DNA of 64,000 nt, taken from assembly GCA_028456385.1 (NCBI GenBank), contig JALNQF010000047.1:186001-250000 (forward strand), written 5' to 3'. The stretch's first letter is position 1, and each line of letters starts with the position of its first letter. The notes under the pieces are model-generated. The model saw only the letters and a program-made list of their open reading frames with translations, had not been told where the DNA came from and did no database searches. The stretch is from Ophiosphaerella korrae. Taxonomy: Eukaryota; Ascomycota; Dothideomycetes; Pleosporales; Phaeosphaeriaceae. Both the position numbers and the translations under genes were made by a program. Below, in pieces: positions 1 through 9,498 of the stretch.

Positions 1-1545
1 TTTGCGCCGCGAGGTGACGGCCACCCCTTTGCAACCTCTCTATGAGGAAGGATCACGGCCACACAATGCCAATCTTGATGTAGGACCGCCACCATCGCGA
101 GGGGGCAGCATAAGGAGGCCAGTGATGCCAAGACAATCATCTGCAATCAACATTCGACGCAGCAACCAAAACAATGACCAGCGAACAATGGATGCTAACG
201 TAGTAGACGTGCTTGATGTTATTGGTGAGTGTCATGGACTGCGGATGTCGAAGCAATACTAACAGACGTAGATCCTGAGATCTCTGCGCTTACAACGCTG
301 AATAATGTTCAAAACTCGCTCTTCCTACCAAATCTTCCGTGGCTTTACAACCGCCTACCAACGTATAACTTAAACCAGACAACTTCTGACTCGTCGGATG
401 AAGAGATGGGCACAGAAAAGGCAGACCAGTCGCAATTGACGCAGCCAGGGGAGGTCCAGCGCGCTGCTGATGGTACTGCTTTCACCAGGACCAACACAAT
501 CGACTCGACACTCTCAACAATGGAGGAAGGACCAGATCATCATTATGCAGTTCTTCCACATGGCGCATCGTTACCTGGATGGACTGACGAAGAGAAGGCT
601 GCTCTCGATAACCACGTACGCCATGTCCTGCACTCTAAACGTGCAAGGTTCAAGCGCACCATGCGTGGGTTTGGCCGCTACGTGCGCAATCCGCTCGGCT
701 TCATCGTCACGCTTTACTTCTTCCTGATTACTTTCTGGGGAGCGGCGTGGGTGCTCTTCTTAATCGGCTGGATTTACGTCAAGGGGCGGCAGGCATATTT
801 TGTCGAGATTTGCGACCAAGTGCTTACTGCCTTGTTCTGTGTCGTCGGCATCACCATGTTCCCTTTCCGCATTGTAGACACCTACCACATGAGCTACGTC
901 GCCCTCTACGCGCATCGCACATGGCGCCTGCGAAAAGAACGCGGGATGGCAGAACTCAAAGACCACAACGAGTTGCCGCGCCAGTCCATGGCCATTGATC
1001 GAGGGAGCCAGGAGCGGATTGACATGGAGCGGATCGAGCAGGAAGTACAAGAAGAGCTGCCAGTTCTCACTGAAGAAGAGCAGAAGAAGCTCGAGTACCA
1101 CCAAGAGAAGCTCGCTAGATCACACACCTTCTACCGGCCTACTGAAACCTACACACACAATGCCTTCTCCATCCGCCTATTGATTGCCATTGTGGTTCTC
1201 CTGGACTGCCACTCGATGTTTCAGTGCGCTCTTGGTGGTACTACCTGGGGCATTTACTACAAAGTCCGACCTAAAGCTCTTACCGCCGTTATTCTTAGCT
1301 TCAGCCTCTCATGTAACATCACTGCCGGCATCCTTATCAGCCGTGGAGATAAGCGGAGCCGCAAAACGCTGATAGTTGAGCAACTCATGCGGCAGGAAAT
1401 CACCGAGGAGGCGCTGAAGAAGCTGAGGAAAGAGCGCGGCCTGAAGGTCAAGGGTCTCATGACAAAAGGGCAGAAGAAGAATGTACAAAAGCAAATAGGC
1501 ACGCAGAAGAAGAGTCCGCTGGACACGCTAGTGCATCGTGGGTAG
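1..1545 (+). CDS. DUF2985-type fungal integral membrane protein, 5' partial
   Basis: The exons are <2-224 and 266-1545. The 41-bp intron 225-265 starts GTGAGT, ends in a branch-like CTAAC right before AG, and joins the two frames exactly in a GAC codon. About 500 residues are visible and the N-terminus lies outside the window. After a polar Ser/Thr/Glu-rich part come hydrophobic segments: one from FIVTLYFFLITFWGAAWVLF, then the EICDQVLTALFCVVG block, and two more near the C-terminus (RLLIAIVVLLDC and ALTAVILSFSLSCNI). The pattern of a D-Q-xL-ALFC segment followed by FPFRIVDTY is what I associate with the fungal DUF2985 family, whose function is unknown. The C-terminus is very basic and rich in Lys/Glu. 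It is probably a membrane protein; the exact family is from memory and not checked. Confidence 0.75.
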
Positions 1546-2690
1546 GATCGCTTTTGAGTTAGATGTTCATCAAAATGAAGTTAAATTATTACTATACATA
1601 ATCAAATGCCTTCCTAGACGGAAATACTCGTCCACCATGTCCATGTCACTGACTCCACAGCAGCTCTTCGTCCCATTGCTTGTGCTTCAAAGTAGAATCG
1701 ATGAGCCTCTGGCTTTCTATCTTGAGCAATGACTCCACCCTACACTAAAAGATCAACCGGAAGCCTCCAGTCCGCAATCCCTCAAGGAATCGCTCTACTT
1801 GCCCCAGGAGTTGTGCTTGGATGCTCTGGCCCTCGATACTTTGTGCAGCTAAGCAGAGCTGGATCTTGCCACTTAGTCTACCCCGGCCTTCCGCCGTGTC
1901 ATCCGGGTGTTGAAAATTAGTCTGGCATAGGATTAGGTCAAAGGTGAAGTGTATTTGGCGCCTGCTACGAGCCTTTTGTCATCTGATGCGTAATGTACTG
2001 GTACTAGTCCGTTATGTCGCGTTCTAGCTGCAATTCAGCAAAATACACATAGCTCGTTTGAATCGGGCACAGAGCTTGATGGCCCCTTGCCTGTTGAGAT
2101 AAATTAGGATTATCTTAGTTGATATTGATGGAGCTTTGCTATGTATCTGAAAGCTTCATAGTGCTACGGGGAGTGATGAAGAATATACTGCTATATGACT
2201 TTATTGATCAGGAAGCATTGTGCCGTCTGTGATGTATCGTGAGTAAGGTATCTAGTGAGTAGTGGGGTCAAGGTGGCACGTTGAAAGTCAGTGTGATTGA
2301 ATTGAACTATCTACTAGTAGATTGATTCAGCATCCAAATAAACTACAAATCACACAGTAGCATCTTGCTTAAACTACGCTGCTCGATACTCAGACGTGTG
2401 GCGTCATACCGCAGTTTGAATCGGTTGCTTTAAGTACTGGAAGAGTCTACCATATGACCTTCTACAAGAAATCGTTGGTCGGCGGATGATTCATTACCGC
2501 TCAGATGCTCTCTAGCTTTATGCTTACCTCTTCTGTTTTGGATTTGGCCCCTGCGGCTTCTTCAAAATGGAAATGATGAAACTTGCGAAGAATCTCTATG
2601 TCATCAGGTGTTAGCCGAAAGCTGGTGACCTCTCCCTCAGTTGAAAACCGAAAGCCGTGGAGCTTGTACTAACGCCAAGGCAACCAACGT
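1546..2690. other. Intergenic, no gene recognised
   Basis: Short frames only, with many stops on both strands. I see no splice-consistent coding pattern, RNA gene or clear repeat. It would contain the 3' UTR of the upstream gene. Confidence 0.5.
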
Positions 2691-2918
2691 CTAAGGCAAA
2701 ACTGTGAGGCCGTCAGTTCTAGAGAAAGAAAAAGAGTCTATACATGCCTTGTCTAGATGCATCTCTCCGCAGGTAATGCATTCATTGGGGCAATTCTTTG
2801 GAGTATGCCCAATCTGAGGCTTGAAGCAATCAGGGCACAACCAGTCCTCTGCTTTCCACCCTGCGCTATCGAGGAGCCCTGGTTGCTCTACCCACCGCGG
2901 TGGCTTGAAAATACTCAC
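2691..2918 (-). CDS. Possible exon with two CCHC-like zinc knuckles
   Basis: A minus-strand frame encodes two spaced Cys/His clusters: CPDC..GH..C followed by CITC..H..C. They are similar in spacing to zinc knuckles of retroelement gag proteins and of small fungal nucleic-acid-binding proteins. The frame opens at a GTG, and GTGAGT at its 5' end looks like a splice donor, so this is more likely an exon or gag-like relic than a complete gene. No ATG start and no partner exon could be fixed. Function unknown. Confidence 0.3.
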   Translation of the reverse strand: MSIFKPPRWVEQPGLLDSAGWKAEDWLCPDCFKPQIGHTPKNCPNECITCGEMHLDKACIDSFSFSRTDGLTVLP

Positions 2919-2949
2919 CGGACTAGTGCGTGGATTTGGCCTTGATATT

Positions 2950-4940
2950 TCGACAGGATACTCAAAGACCTATTTCCTAGTATTACCTAACCAGCGTGAT
3001 CAAATAATGGGCGCACCCAATAGATCCCCTTCAGTCGTATCAGGAGAATTTTCATGTGGGATACGGTCCGCTTGTGGTATATGACTATGAGGATGTTATT
3101 CCGTCGAATTCTCACCCGATTGATCCACGGAATTAGTAGGATATCGAGCAGTCTCAGTAGAATTGCGCCTTGACGCATCTCTACTACTGTAATTGTTAAC
3201 GTTATTGGCCCGTCCGCCCGAAGGAAAGTTAGAACAGTTGAATTCCTCTTGTTCAACTATATTTGGATTGGTTGGTGTAGAGATGGGAGAAAGTTTAACG
3301 TGTCGTGGGAAGGAATGAGCTCTCGTGGGTCTAGTGCAGTGCTAAGCTTAGGTATGGCTTGGCGTGCAAATAGAAGGGGTGAAGATTAATGAAATAAATC
3401 CCTCACGTGCGGTACTCTCTGTTGTTATAGTTCAGTGAAATCTATAATAGTACTGTGGATATGAGTGAAGAGTGAAACTGTTCTTTAAAGTAGTAAGCTG
3501 CACAAGCTGGATCTCTGGGTGGTTCAAGCTCGTGGAAGCCGCTGATCATAGAAAAGGCAACAACCTCCTCGATCTAAAAAGAGAAAATTTGAAGGTCGAG
3601 GTTACCTAGCTCACCGAAAAATAGAAACCAGGTGTATTGAGTTGGTTGCCTGTTTAGGGGCTCACAGTAACGGCCATCGCCAGCATCTACTGTATGCTCT
3701 TGACAGAATGAAATAACATATATGCGCTCAAGGTGAAGACTAGAACAAACTTGTGAGCGATGGATATAACGTGAGATTGAGCGAGCCTAATCCAGCGAAT
3801 GTAACGACGCACAAGTGTGTGATGCAAGAATTGATTGCTACAAAGATGCTCCATTTACACGCTCCACCATATTTAAATGTCTTGATGTCTTGCTTGTTTC
3901 AATAATACTCATCCTCCGCTATGGAAACCAGTCGCCGGCGTTGATCCACACTCGACACCAATACTCCACCTTTGAACCATCCATATGCCCTATTTGTAAC
4001 AGTGACATCTGCCATCCTGATATTGAAGCTGCCAGATAATGCACCAGATCTCCATCACCCACACGAGCTAATGCAATGGCCATGCTATCGCACGTAGTTC
4101 GTCCATTTCTACACCATGAATGCAATGATCTTCTTAAATCCACGCGGTTCGTTTCCACACAAGCTAGTGACTTGAGGACCTCAATTACACGCTGTTCGCT
4201 TTCGCATACTATATCCCATATCCTGATCATGAGTATCAGAGTCGATTATGTGACTTCTAGAATTGCCAGGAGATTATCCGAACCCGTTCCGCAAGGTGCT
4301 CTGCACCCACTCGATCTTGCCGTGATAGGCGGTCTTCGAGCCAGTGCACAAAGAAAAGAAAAGTCTGCAACCATACCTACTGCGTGTTGCACTTTGTCCA
4401 CAGCTATGAGTGCTAGCATTGTTGTAAGTCCGTGTGAAGTAGATGGGTCACAAAGAGGTAATATTATTCGCTCTGTGGTGTGTGCAGAGAAATGGTAAGG
4501 TTTTTGTTGTTCGTGTAAATGAGAAGTATTGTGCGTGGAGGGATGGATGTCAACCGCGCTAGCTAGTTATAGTTTAGCGTGATAATAGGAGGTGAAGGTG
4601 CGTCAACTTCGTTCTTTCCACTGGTCATTATTGGGAGTTTCTCGCATTTGGGGATATTCACACTTAATAGAGTATACGAAAACTCGTGTCTAAGGGCTAT
4701 GATAAGTAAAATTGGAGCAGTTTGATACTTGATTGCAAGTAATCGTATGATCAAATGTGTACTGTTTACGTCAAGAAGCGATGTCCAAGAACTCAATTTT
4801 CCCAATTTTCCATGTAGGGGCCTGAATTCACATGAAGGAGAGTTGGGCCGTGTACGTAGCACGGGATCCGCTAAAAACTCTACTTTCGTAGCTCACGACA
4901 ACAACTTCTCCTCATAACACTTGCCTGTCACACAAGCACA
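2950..4940. other. Intergenic, decayed sequence
   Basis: Several 60-140 codon frames occur on both strands (for example 4076-4498 plus and 3919-4230 minus). None carries a recognisable domain, and no set of splice sites joins them. It is probably decayed gene or repeat sequence. Confidence 0.4.
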
Positions 4941-5581
4941 ATGGCAGCCAATCTAGACCTTCACGATGTAATAGTACAGATGAGTCTATGCCCACGTAAT
5001 CTTACATTGTTCAATATAATAAATCATGGCATTGACATTAAATAGCACCTCCTGAGGGGACAGGTCACGAGTATGAAGCGGTTCGATCCTTTCGCTTTGC
5101 CGTTAAGCGTCTGAGGGCTGATAGCAAGCTGGACCTGAAATCTGTCGAAGATCAGGTGCTATTCTATTTTTACCGCACATACAAGGAACGTATGACCATA
5201 TGTGAATTGAGGTTCAGCCTGGGTCAGATTGGTCCATCGGCATCGCGTTAGCTTATTACTGGGGCCTAAAGAATGACAAGCTTCAAGGTCAGAATTGTTT
5301 TCAGATAGTCATTCAAGACAATGGTCTCATCCAAGCGATACCAGGGTATTGTACTAATGCACTATTTGCAATGCTTTGCATTCTATGTATTTGATCTCGA
5401 ATGTCGAGCAATTGACCAGGGAGCCGCCACAAGTCAACGCTCAAGCGCCTCCACGAGTTCTAGCGACACAAACGAACGAAGCGCAAAGAGACACATATCT
5501 ATTTTGCCCAAAATTAGGTTATTTTACCAGGTCTCAGAGTTGGAGTATTATGTTAACATTTTTCATTCAATTCAAGCCTGA
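4941..5581 (+). CDS. Candidate small multi-exon hypothetical protein
   Basis: An ATG at 4941 opens a frame that runs to a GTAATC donor at 4996. A 50-bp intron ending ..AAATAG joins in phase to an exon 5046-5189 that reads PPEGTGHEYEAVRSFRFAVK and continues cleanly to KSVEDQVLFYFYRTYKE. Downstream, in-phase pieces follow with plausible introns: GTATGA at 5190 to TAG near 5251, GTCAGA near 5287 to AAG near 5320, and GTATTG..TACTAATG near 5347. The frame then closes at 5579-5581. No domain was recognised. The first intron is well supported by phase, length and sequence; later junctions are less certain and the gene may be a pseudogene. It is next to repeats and lacks clear homologs in my memory. 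Confidence 0.35.
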
Positions 5582-6562
5582 GAATTTCGCATACTCTGTA
5601 GAAAAAAGTACAGTCTACAATCCTCGAGGCAAGTCAGACCGCAGAACCGCATTTTAACATGTGCATCGATTCCAAAAGACAGGGTCTTGGTCACAGGAAC
5701 TGTCCTTTACTAGGCCACAAAGTCTTGACTAATCTGCAAGTCTTGTACCTTATTTCTCTCGAAGCATCCATGTTAACGCCCACACGCTTGCGGAATTTGA
5801 CCTCCTTAATAAGAAGACACGTTTATTCGGCCCGTAAGCAGACCTTTGAAGGCATTTCTCAAGTGTATATATGTGAATACTTTGTTTTTACGTCATTTCG
5901 CATCCTTACAGTATAAACTCTATTTTGACTCAATCGTACAGCTGTGATCGACGGCTCTGGAAAAACCAATCGGAGAATTATACTTAACACTATAGGGATG
6001 TAGATCGACGCGCTGAACCCCTGCTTACGGTATAATAAGATGTCGGGTTACATCATGGTGGCGTGAAGCGCCCCCAGGAGTATCGCAGTATGGAATTATG
6101 CTGATACCGAGGCATTAATTCGCGGAGAAATTGTTGTGCAAAACGACCTCGGGACGTTACAACAAACTTCACATAAAAAGCGCCGACACTAAGCACAGCC
6201 CTTTATACGCCACTTTTCGTACCTTACTACCTGCTCCGAGCATCCCGGCCCGTGCGGCGTGTAGATCGGAGATGCCGAGTTCAATACCAATTAGCTGTGA
6301 AAGTCTAGCTAGGCTCGACGGCTAAGTCTAGGAAGGAGTTTACAGTTTTCTCTACCTCGTCCTAGTTGTTAGTAGATATATTTTTATTGTTTGAGAATAG
6401 TTTCTAAATCTTACAAGCTATTCAAGGTAATTAAGACAATTACGCAAGCCTAGAGAGGTGTAGAGTAGCTAAAACAAAGGTACAAAGGTACAAAGTTACA
6501 GGAATTACGAGAATCACGAACTATACGAGCCTAGAATCGCCGGCCGGATAAAGCGGGGCCTG
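5582..6562. other. AT-rich intergenic, no gene
   Basis: No coding pattern was recognised. From about 6340 the sequence becomes TA-rich and resembles RIP-affected repeat DNA leading into the element at 6563. Confidence 0.4.
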
Positions 6563-6661
6563 TGTGAGGGATCGATGGATAACGTAGTCAAGATAGTATA
6601 ATTGTGTTGTAATATCCTCTTAACTAAGCTAGGCTAGCGTCTTTAGTTATATCCCGTAACA
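6563..6661 (+). repeat. Left terminal repeat of the TRIM-like element
   Basis: Direct copy of 7478-7598. The sequence starts TG and ends CA. Differences from the right copy are mostly C/T and G/A transitions. Confidence 0.65.
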
Positions 6662-6799
6662 GTCTCTACCCCTCCGGGTTAGAGAGACCTCGAGATACCC
6701 TTCAAAAACTAATCCAGCACTATCTCGCTAGAGTGCGAGCATTTAAAATAGTCTTTTAGGATGCTTTGTATTGCTTTCGAAACAGTAACAAGGCTGTAG

Positions 6800-7082
6800 T
6801 GTAACGAAGGTTCTCAGAATACTCGGGACTCTTGTGAACTCTGGTACGAGCCGGGGGCGGGGCCGATACACCAAAAATCATGACGTTGTATAGTAGTAGT
6901 AGTCAAAAGCGGGGCTGATGCGCTACACCAGCACATAAAAGGCTCTACACTTGCGAAGGGAGTAAAGCAAGTATTATTCTCTCTCTTAGATACTAGTAGT
7001 GCCCTTCAATACTATTCGTCATCCCTTCACTATCTCCTGTGGCCTACGGCAAGTACTATTGTCTTCCAGCTACCTCCTAACA
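6800..7082 (+). repeat. Solo LTR of a gypsy-type family, copy A
   Basis: This 283-bp sequence starts TGTAACGAAGG and ends CCTCCTAACA. It matches the reverse complement of 38263-38540 along its length, and a strongly RIP-mutated copy at 59533-59797 that is followed by a gypsy internal region. The flanks TGTAG (before) and TATAG (after) look like a 5-bp target duplication with one G/A change. No internal region is attached, so it reads as a solo LTR nested inside the TRIM-like element. Confidence 0.75.
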
Positions 7083-7220
7083 TATAGTCCCTTAGCCTAG
7101 ACCTTTAGGCCTACATCTTGCTAAGGGTGTCGTTAACGTAGTCGAGGCTGAGCTTGTTGTTAGAGAGCTAGGGCGAGGTAGTAGGCTCTACCTTAACTAC
7201 TATATTACTTATTACGTAGG

Positions 7221-7385
7221 TGTTAGGAGGTAGCTGGAAGACAATAGTACTTGCCGTAGGCCACAGGAGATAGTGAAGGGATGACGAATAGTATTGAAGG
7301 GTACTACTAGTATCTAAGAGAGAGAATAATACTTGCTTTACTCTTTTCGCAAGTGTAGAGCTTTTTATGCGCCCCTGTAGCTGTA
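7221..7385 (-). repeat. Truncated LTR of the same family, copy B, inverted
   Basis: The reverse complement matches the last about 165 bp of copy A, ending in CTCCTAACA, and then diverges at about 7385. Copies A and B form an inverted pair separated by 138 bp. Confidence 0.75.
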
Positions 7386-7477
7386 GGCTCTGCCAGGCTG
7401 GGAATGTGTGCCGCGAAAAGGAGCTTTGCCGTAATTGGCTAAGCGTGAGATAAAAAAAACTAAGCTGAGCTACCAGC

Positions 7478-7598
7478 TGTGAGGGGATCGATGGATGACG
7501 TAGTCAAGATGGTATGATTGTATTGTAATGTCCTCTCAACTAAACTAGGCTAGTGCTATATATAAGGAGGCTAGCGTCCTTAGTCATGTCCCGTGACA
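7478..7598 (+). repeat. Right terminal repeat of the TRIM-like element
   Basis: Direct copy of 6563-6661 with a 22-bp insertion (a partial duplication of the AGGCTAG segment with TATATAA). Followed by GCTTG, matching GCCTG before the left copy. Confidence 0.65.
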
Positions 7599-7884
7599 GC
7601 TTGCGCTTTGGTGACAGCTGCGATTTTGACATGATCTTGCAAAAACAAGACGCTGTGAAAACGATTCAGCACACCGAGTGCCAAAGTAGAGTATGCAAAG
7701 CTGGCTAGGCTTGCGATTTCAAACGTGAAAGCTGCCAGAGGTAAGTAGGTCGCAGAATTTAGCAGTAGAATTCTGCAATATAAAAGGAGAGTTCTGTTCT
7801 CCGGTAATCATTCCATAACAACATCCCCTTAACATTCTCAACACTCATTCCAAACCCGCTACTCTACCCTTAAAAAATGCAGCC

Positions 7885-8431
7885 ATGCTCAAGTTTCTCT
7901 TCGCCATTGCTTTGGCACAAGCTGTCCTTGCTATGCCTGCCGAGCCCATCAAAGGTCAGTCACATTTGAGGGACACTGCCTTTACATATCCTCAACAAGT
8001 CCCCAGCCGCCGCCCTTGATCGACGCGCAAACACCTGGGAGGCACATGCAAAGTACTACGCTCTAGGAGGCAACGTCGGAAACGAGATCTACATCTCGGG
8101 CACATAGGCACCAGCTACTAGCAAACCCGTCGGCAGCAACACAGGGCCATGTTCCGCAAGAATCGGCGGTATAAGCGGCGGCACGCCATTCGGCATCAAC
8201 TGCGAGTGTCAGATCATCGCTAACAACCCGTTTGGCATTGTTTCAGAGTGCATCTTGGACTTCAGCGAGGAAGCTGGTGATGGGTCGTGGGCGGCGGGCT
8301 TCTCTGTGGGGTTTGTTTGCAACGCCTTCAACTCGTGCACTGGGCCTAATGCGTATTCGGTAAAGGATAACAAGTCCCGATGCACCAAAGAAAGCGGAAA
8401 TGCTTGCGCGGGTTTTAGGGTCACGCCTTAG
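7885..8431 (+). pseudogene. Small secreted cysteine-rich protein gene with one premature TAG
   Basis: Exon 1 is 7885-7954: the ATG opens a signal peptide with hydrophobic core FLFAIALAQAVLA. A 52-bp intron (7955-8006, GTCAGT..CCCCAG) joins in phase to an exon that holds one frame to the stop at 8429-8431. That frame is interrupted only by TAG at 8105-8107, where CAG to TAG would be a RIP-type CpA change. A dibasic RR lies early in exon 2. Eight cysteines follow the TAG. The predicted product would be about 160 residues, with signal peptide, possible Kex2 site and even cysteine count, as in secreted apoplastic or effector-like proteins. No family was recognised. An alternative is stop-codon readthrough or a splice form I cannot see; no short intron removing the TAG looked credible. 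Confidence 0.6.
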
Positions 8432-8485
8432 GACGTTTAGTTGCTAGGCGTATTGAACGGGTTGCGAGTGGAAAATAGTCTTCTT

Positions 8486-8515
8486 TACGGTATATATATA
8501 TATATATATATATAT
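8486..8515. repeat. (TA)n microsatellite
   Basis: An uninterrupted TA run downstream of the secreted-protein pseudogene. A shorter TA run occurs near 9063-9077. Confidence 0.9.
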
Positions 8516-8564
8516 CAGTCCATTCATTTGATAATTTAGTTGATAATTCAAGCTTTTCGCCGAG

Positions 8565-8701
8565 TCATTAATACAGGAGACCATGTTTAGGCTATCTAAC
8601 TCGTCGGCGATTTGGGGGATCGCGGTGCCGAGAATGGTCATGTCAAGAGTGGCGAGGAAGACGGCGCAGATTAATGCTGCGAGGATTGGTACGAGACGTT
8701 T
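8565..8701 (-). pseudogene. Fragment of an MFS transporter N-terminus
   Basis: The minus strand encodes KRLVPILAALICAVFLATLD followed by MTILGTAIPQIADEL. This matches the first transmembrane helix and the conserved LDxTIxxTAIPxI motif of drug:H+ antiporter-type major facilitator proteins. Only this first helix is present; the rest of the transporter is missing and the frame runs into TA repeats. Upstream in the same frame is the 9-copy hexapeptide repeat, so the fragment looks like a decayed gene whose cytosolic N-terminal tail expanded by slippage. Confidence 0.65.
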
Positions 8702-8723
8702 GCCAGCCAGGTAATCTTCGATG

Positions 8724-8885
8724 CTTTGCTCATAGCTTAGTCTTTGCTCATAGCTTAGTCTTTGCTCATAGCTTAGTCTTTGCTCATAGCTTAGTCTTTG
8801 CTCATAGCTTAGTCTTTGCTCATAGCTTAGTCTTTGCTCATAGCTTAGTCTTTGCTCATAGCTTAGTCTTTGCTCATAGCTTAGT
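8724..8885. repeat. 18-bp minisatellite, nine copies
   Basis: The unit CTTTGCTCATAGCTTAGT repeats nine times almost perfectly. On the minus strand it reads as the hexapeptide YEQRLS in frame with the MFS fragment. A degenerate tenth unit follows. Confidence 0.95.
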
Positions 8886-9498
8886 TGTTGCTCTTTCTCG
8901 CCGGCGATGAGGTCTGGAACGGCGACGCCGCTGGATGAATTCTTTGTACTTGGTGGTAGGGTGAGGTTGGAAGGTTTTGGCGACTGCAATGTGAGATATT
9001 TGGCTTTGGGAATACCAGTTTGACAAACGATAAGATAAAAGGGGCATTGGGCTGCGCGAAAAAAATATATATATATACTCGGACAACATGAAAGTATCCC
9101 AAGTACAAAAGCCTCAGAACTTCGAACAGAAAGATTAGGTATCGAATGTTGAAATGAGGTTCCTTCGATCAATCTTTGACATGACTGAGTGCGCCTCCAT
9201 ACCAGGCAAACCGCGCCAAGAGTACCTCACCGAGCCCTCAGGGGGGCACAACTGGCCCTCTATCCCCAGACTGACCTAGTATAAGCCATGTTTATTGTTA
9301 TTCGGCCTTGCGCAAATGCTTAGAATTATGTGCAGTATATCCACCTATCACTGGGCCAAGCCAAGACCCAAATACTGTGGACTTCGTCCTTCCATACCGC
9401 CACATCTCAGCCCTACGATACGGCGATGCGTCCGCGCGCCCACACTTCATTCCTAAATCCGAGCCAATTCGGAAAACTTGAACTAAGTCGATACACCA
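8886..9498. other. Intergenic, no independent gene recognised
   Basis: The minus-strand frame of the MFS tail continues to about 9172 without a recognisable domain. The rest has no coding pattern. Confidence 0.4.

Larger units (their letters stand above)
6563..7598 (+). mobile_element. TRIM-like non-autonomous LTR element
   Basis: Two direct repeats begin TGTGAGGGATCGATGG (6563, and 7478 with one extra G) and end CCCGTAACA / CCCGTGACA (6661 and 7598). They are 99 and 121 bp; the longer copy has a 22-bp insertion. They are flanked by GCCTG (6558-6562) and GCTTG (7599-7603), an imperfect 5-bp target duplication differing by one C/T transition. The about 0.8-kb interior has no coding capacity and contains pieces of another LTR family. 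This layout fits a terminal-repeat retrotransposon in miniature later invaded by other LTRs. The orientation given is that in which the repeats read TG..CA. Confidence 0.65.

Noticed and set aside
3919..4230. Minus-strand frame resembling the C-terminus of a fungal transcription factor
   Set aside because: Only a vague resemblance; upstream sequence has stops in all frames and no zinc cluster.
4076..4498. 140-codon plus-strand frame
   Set aside because: No domain, no start context, composition like random sequence, and overlapped by an equally unsupported minus-strand frame.
5081..5092. GGTTCGATCC, a tRNA B-box match
   Set aside because: No A box at proper distance and no cloverleaf; it lies in a candidate exon.
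8724..8885. Possible CRISPR-like array
   Set aside because: Units are contiguous 18-bp repeats without spacers, in a eukaryotic sequence; it is a minisatellite.
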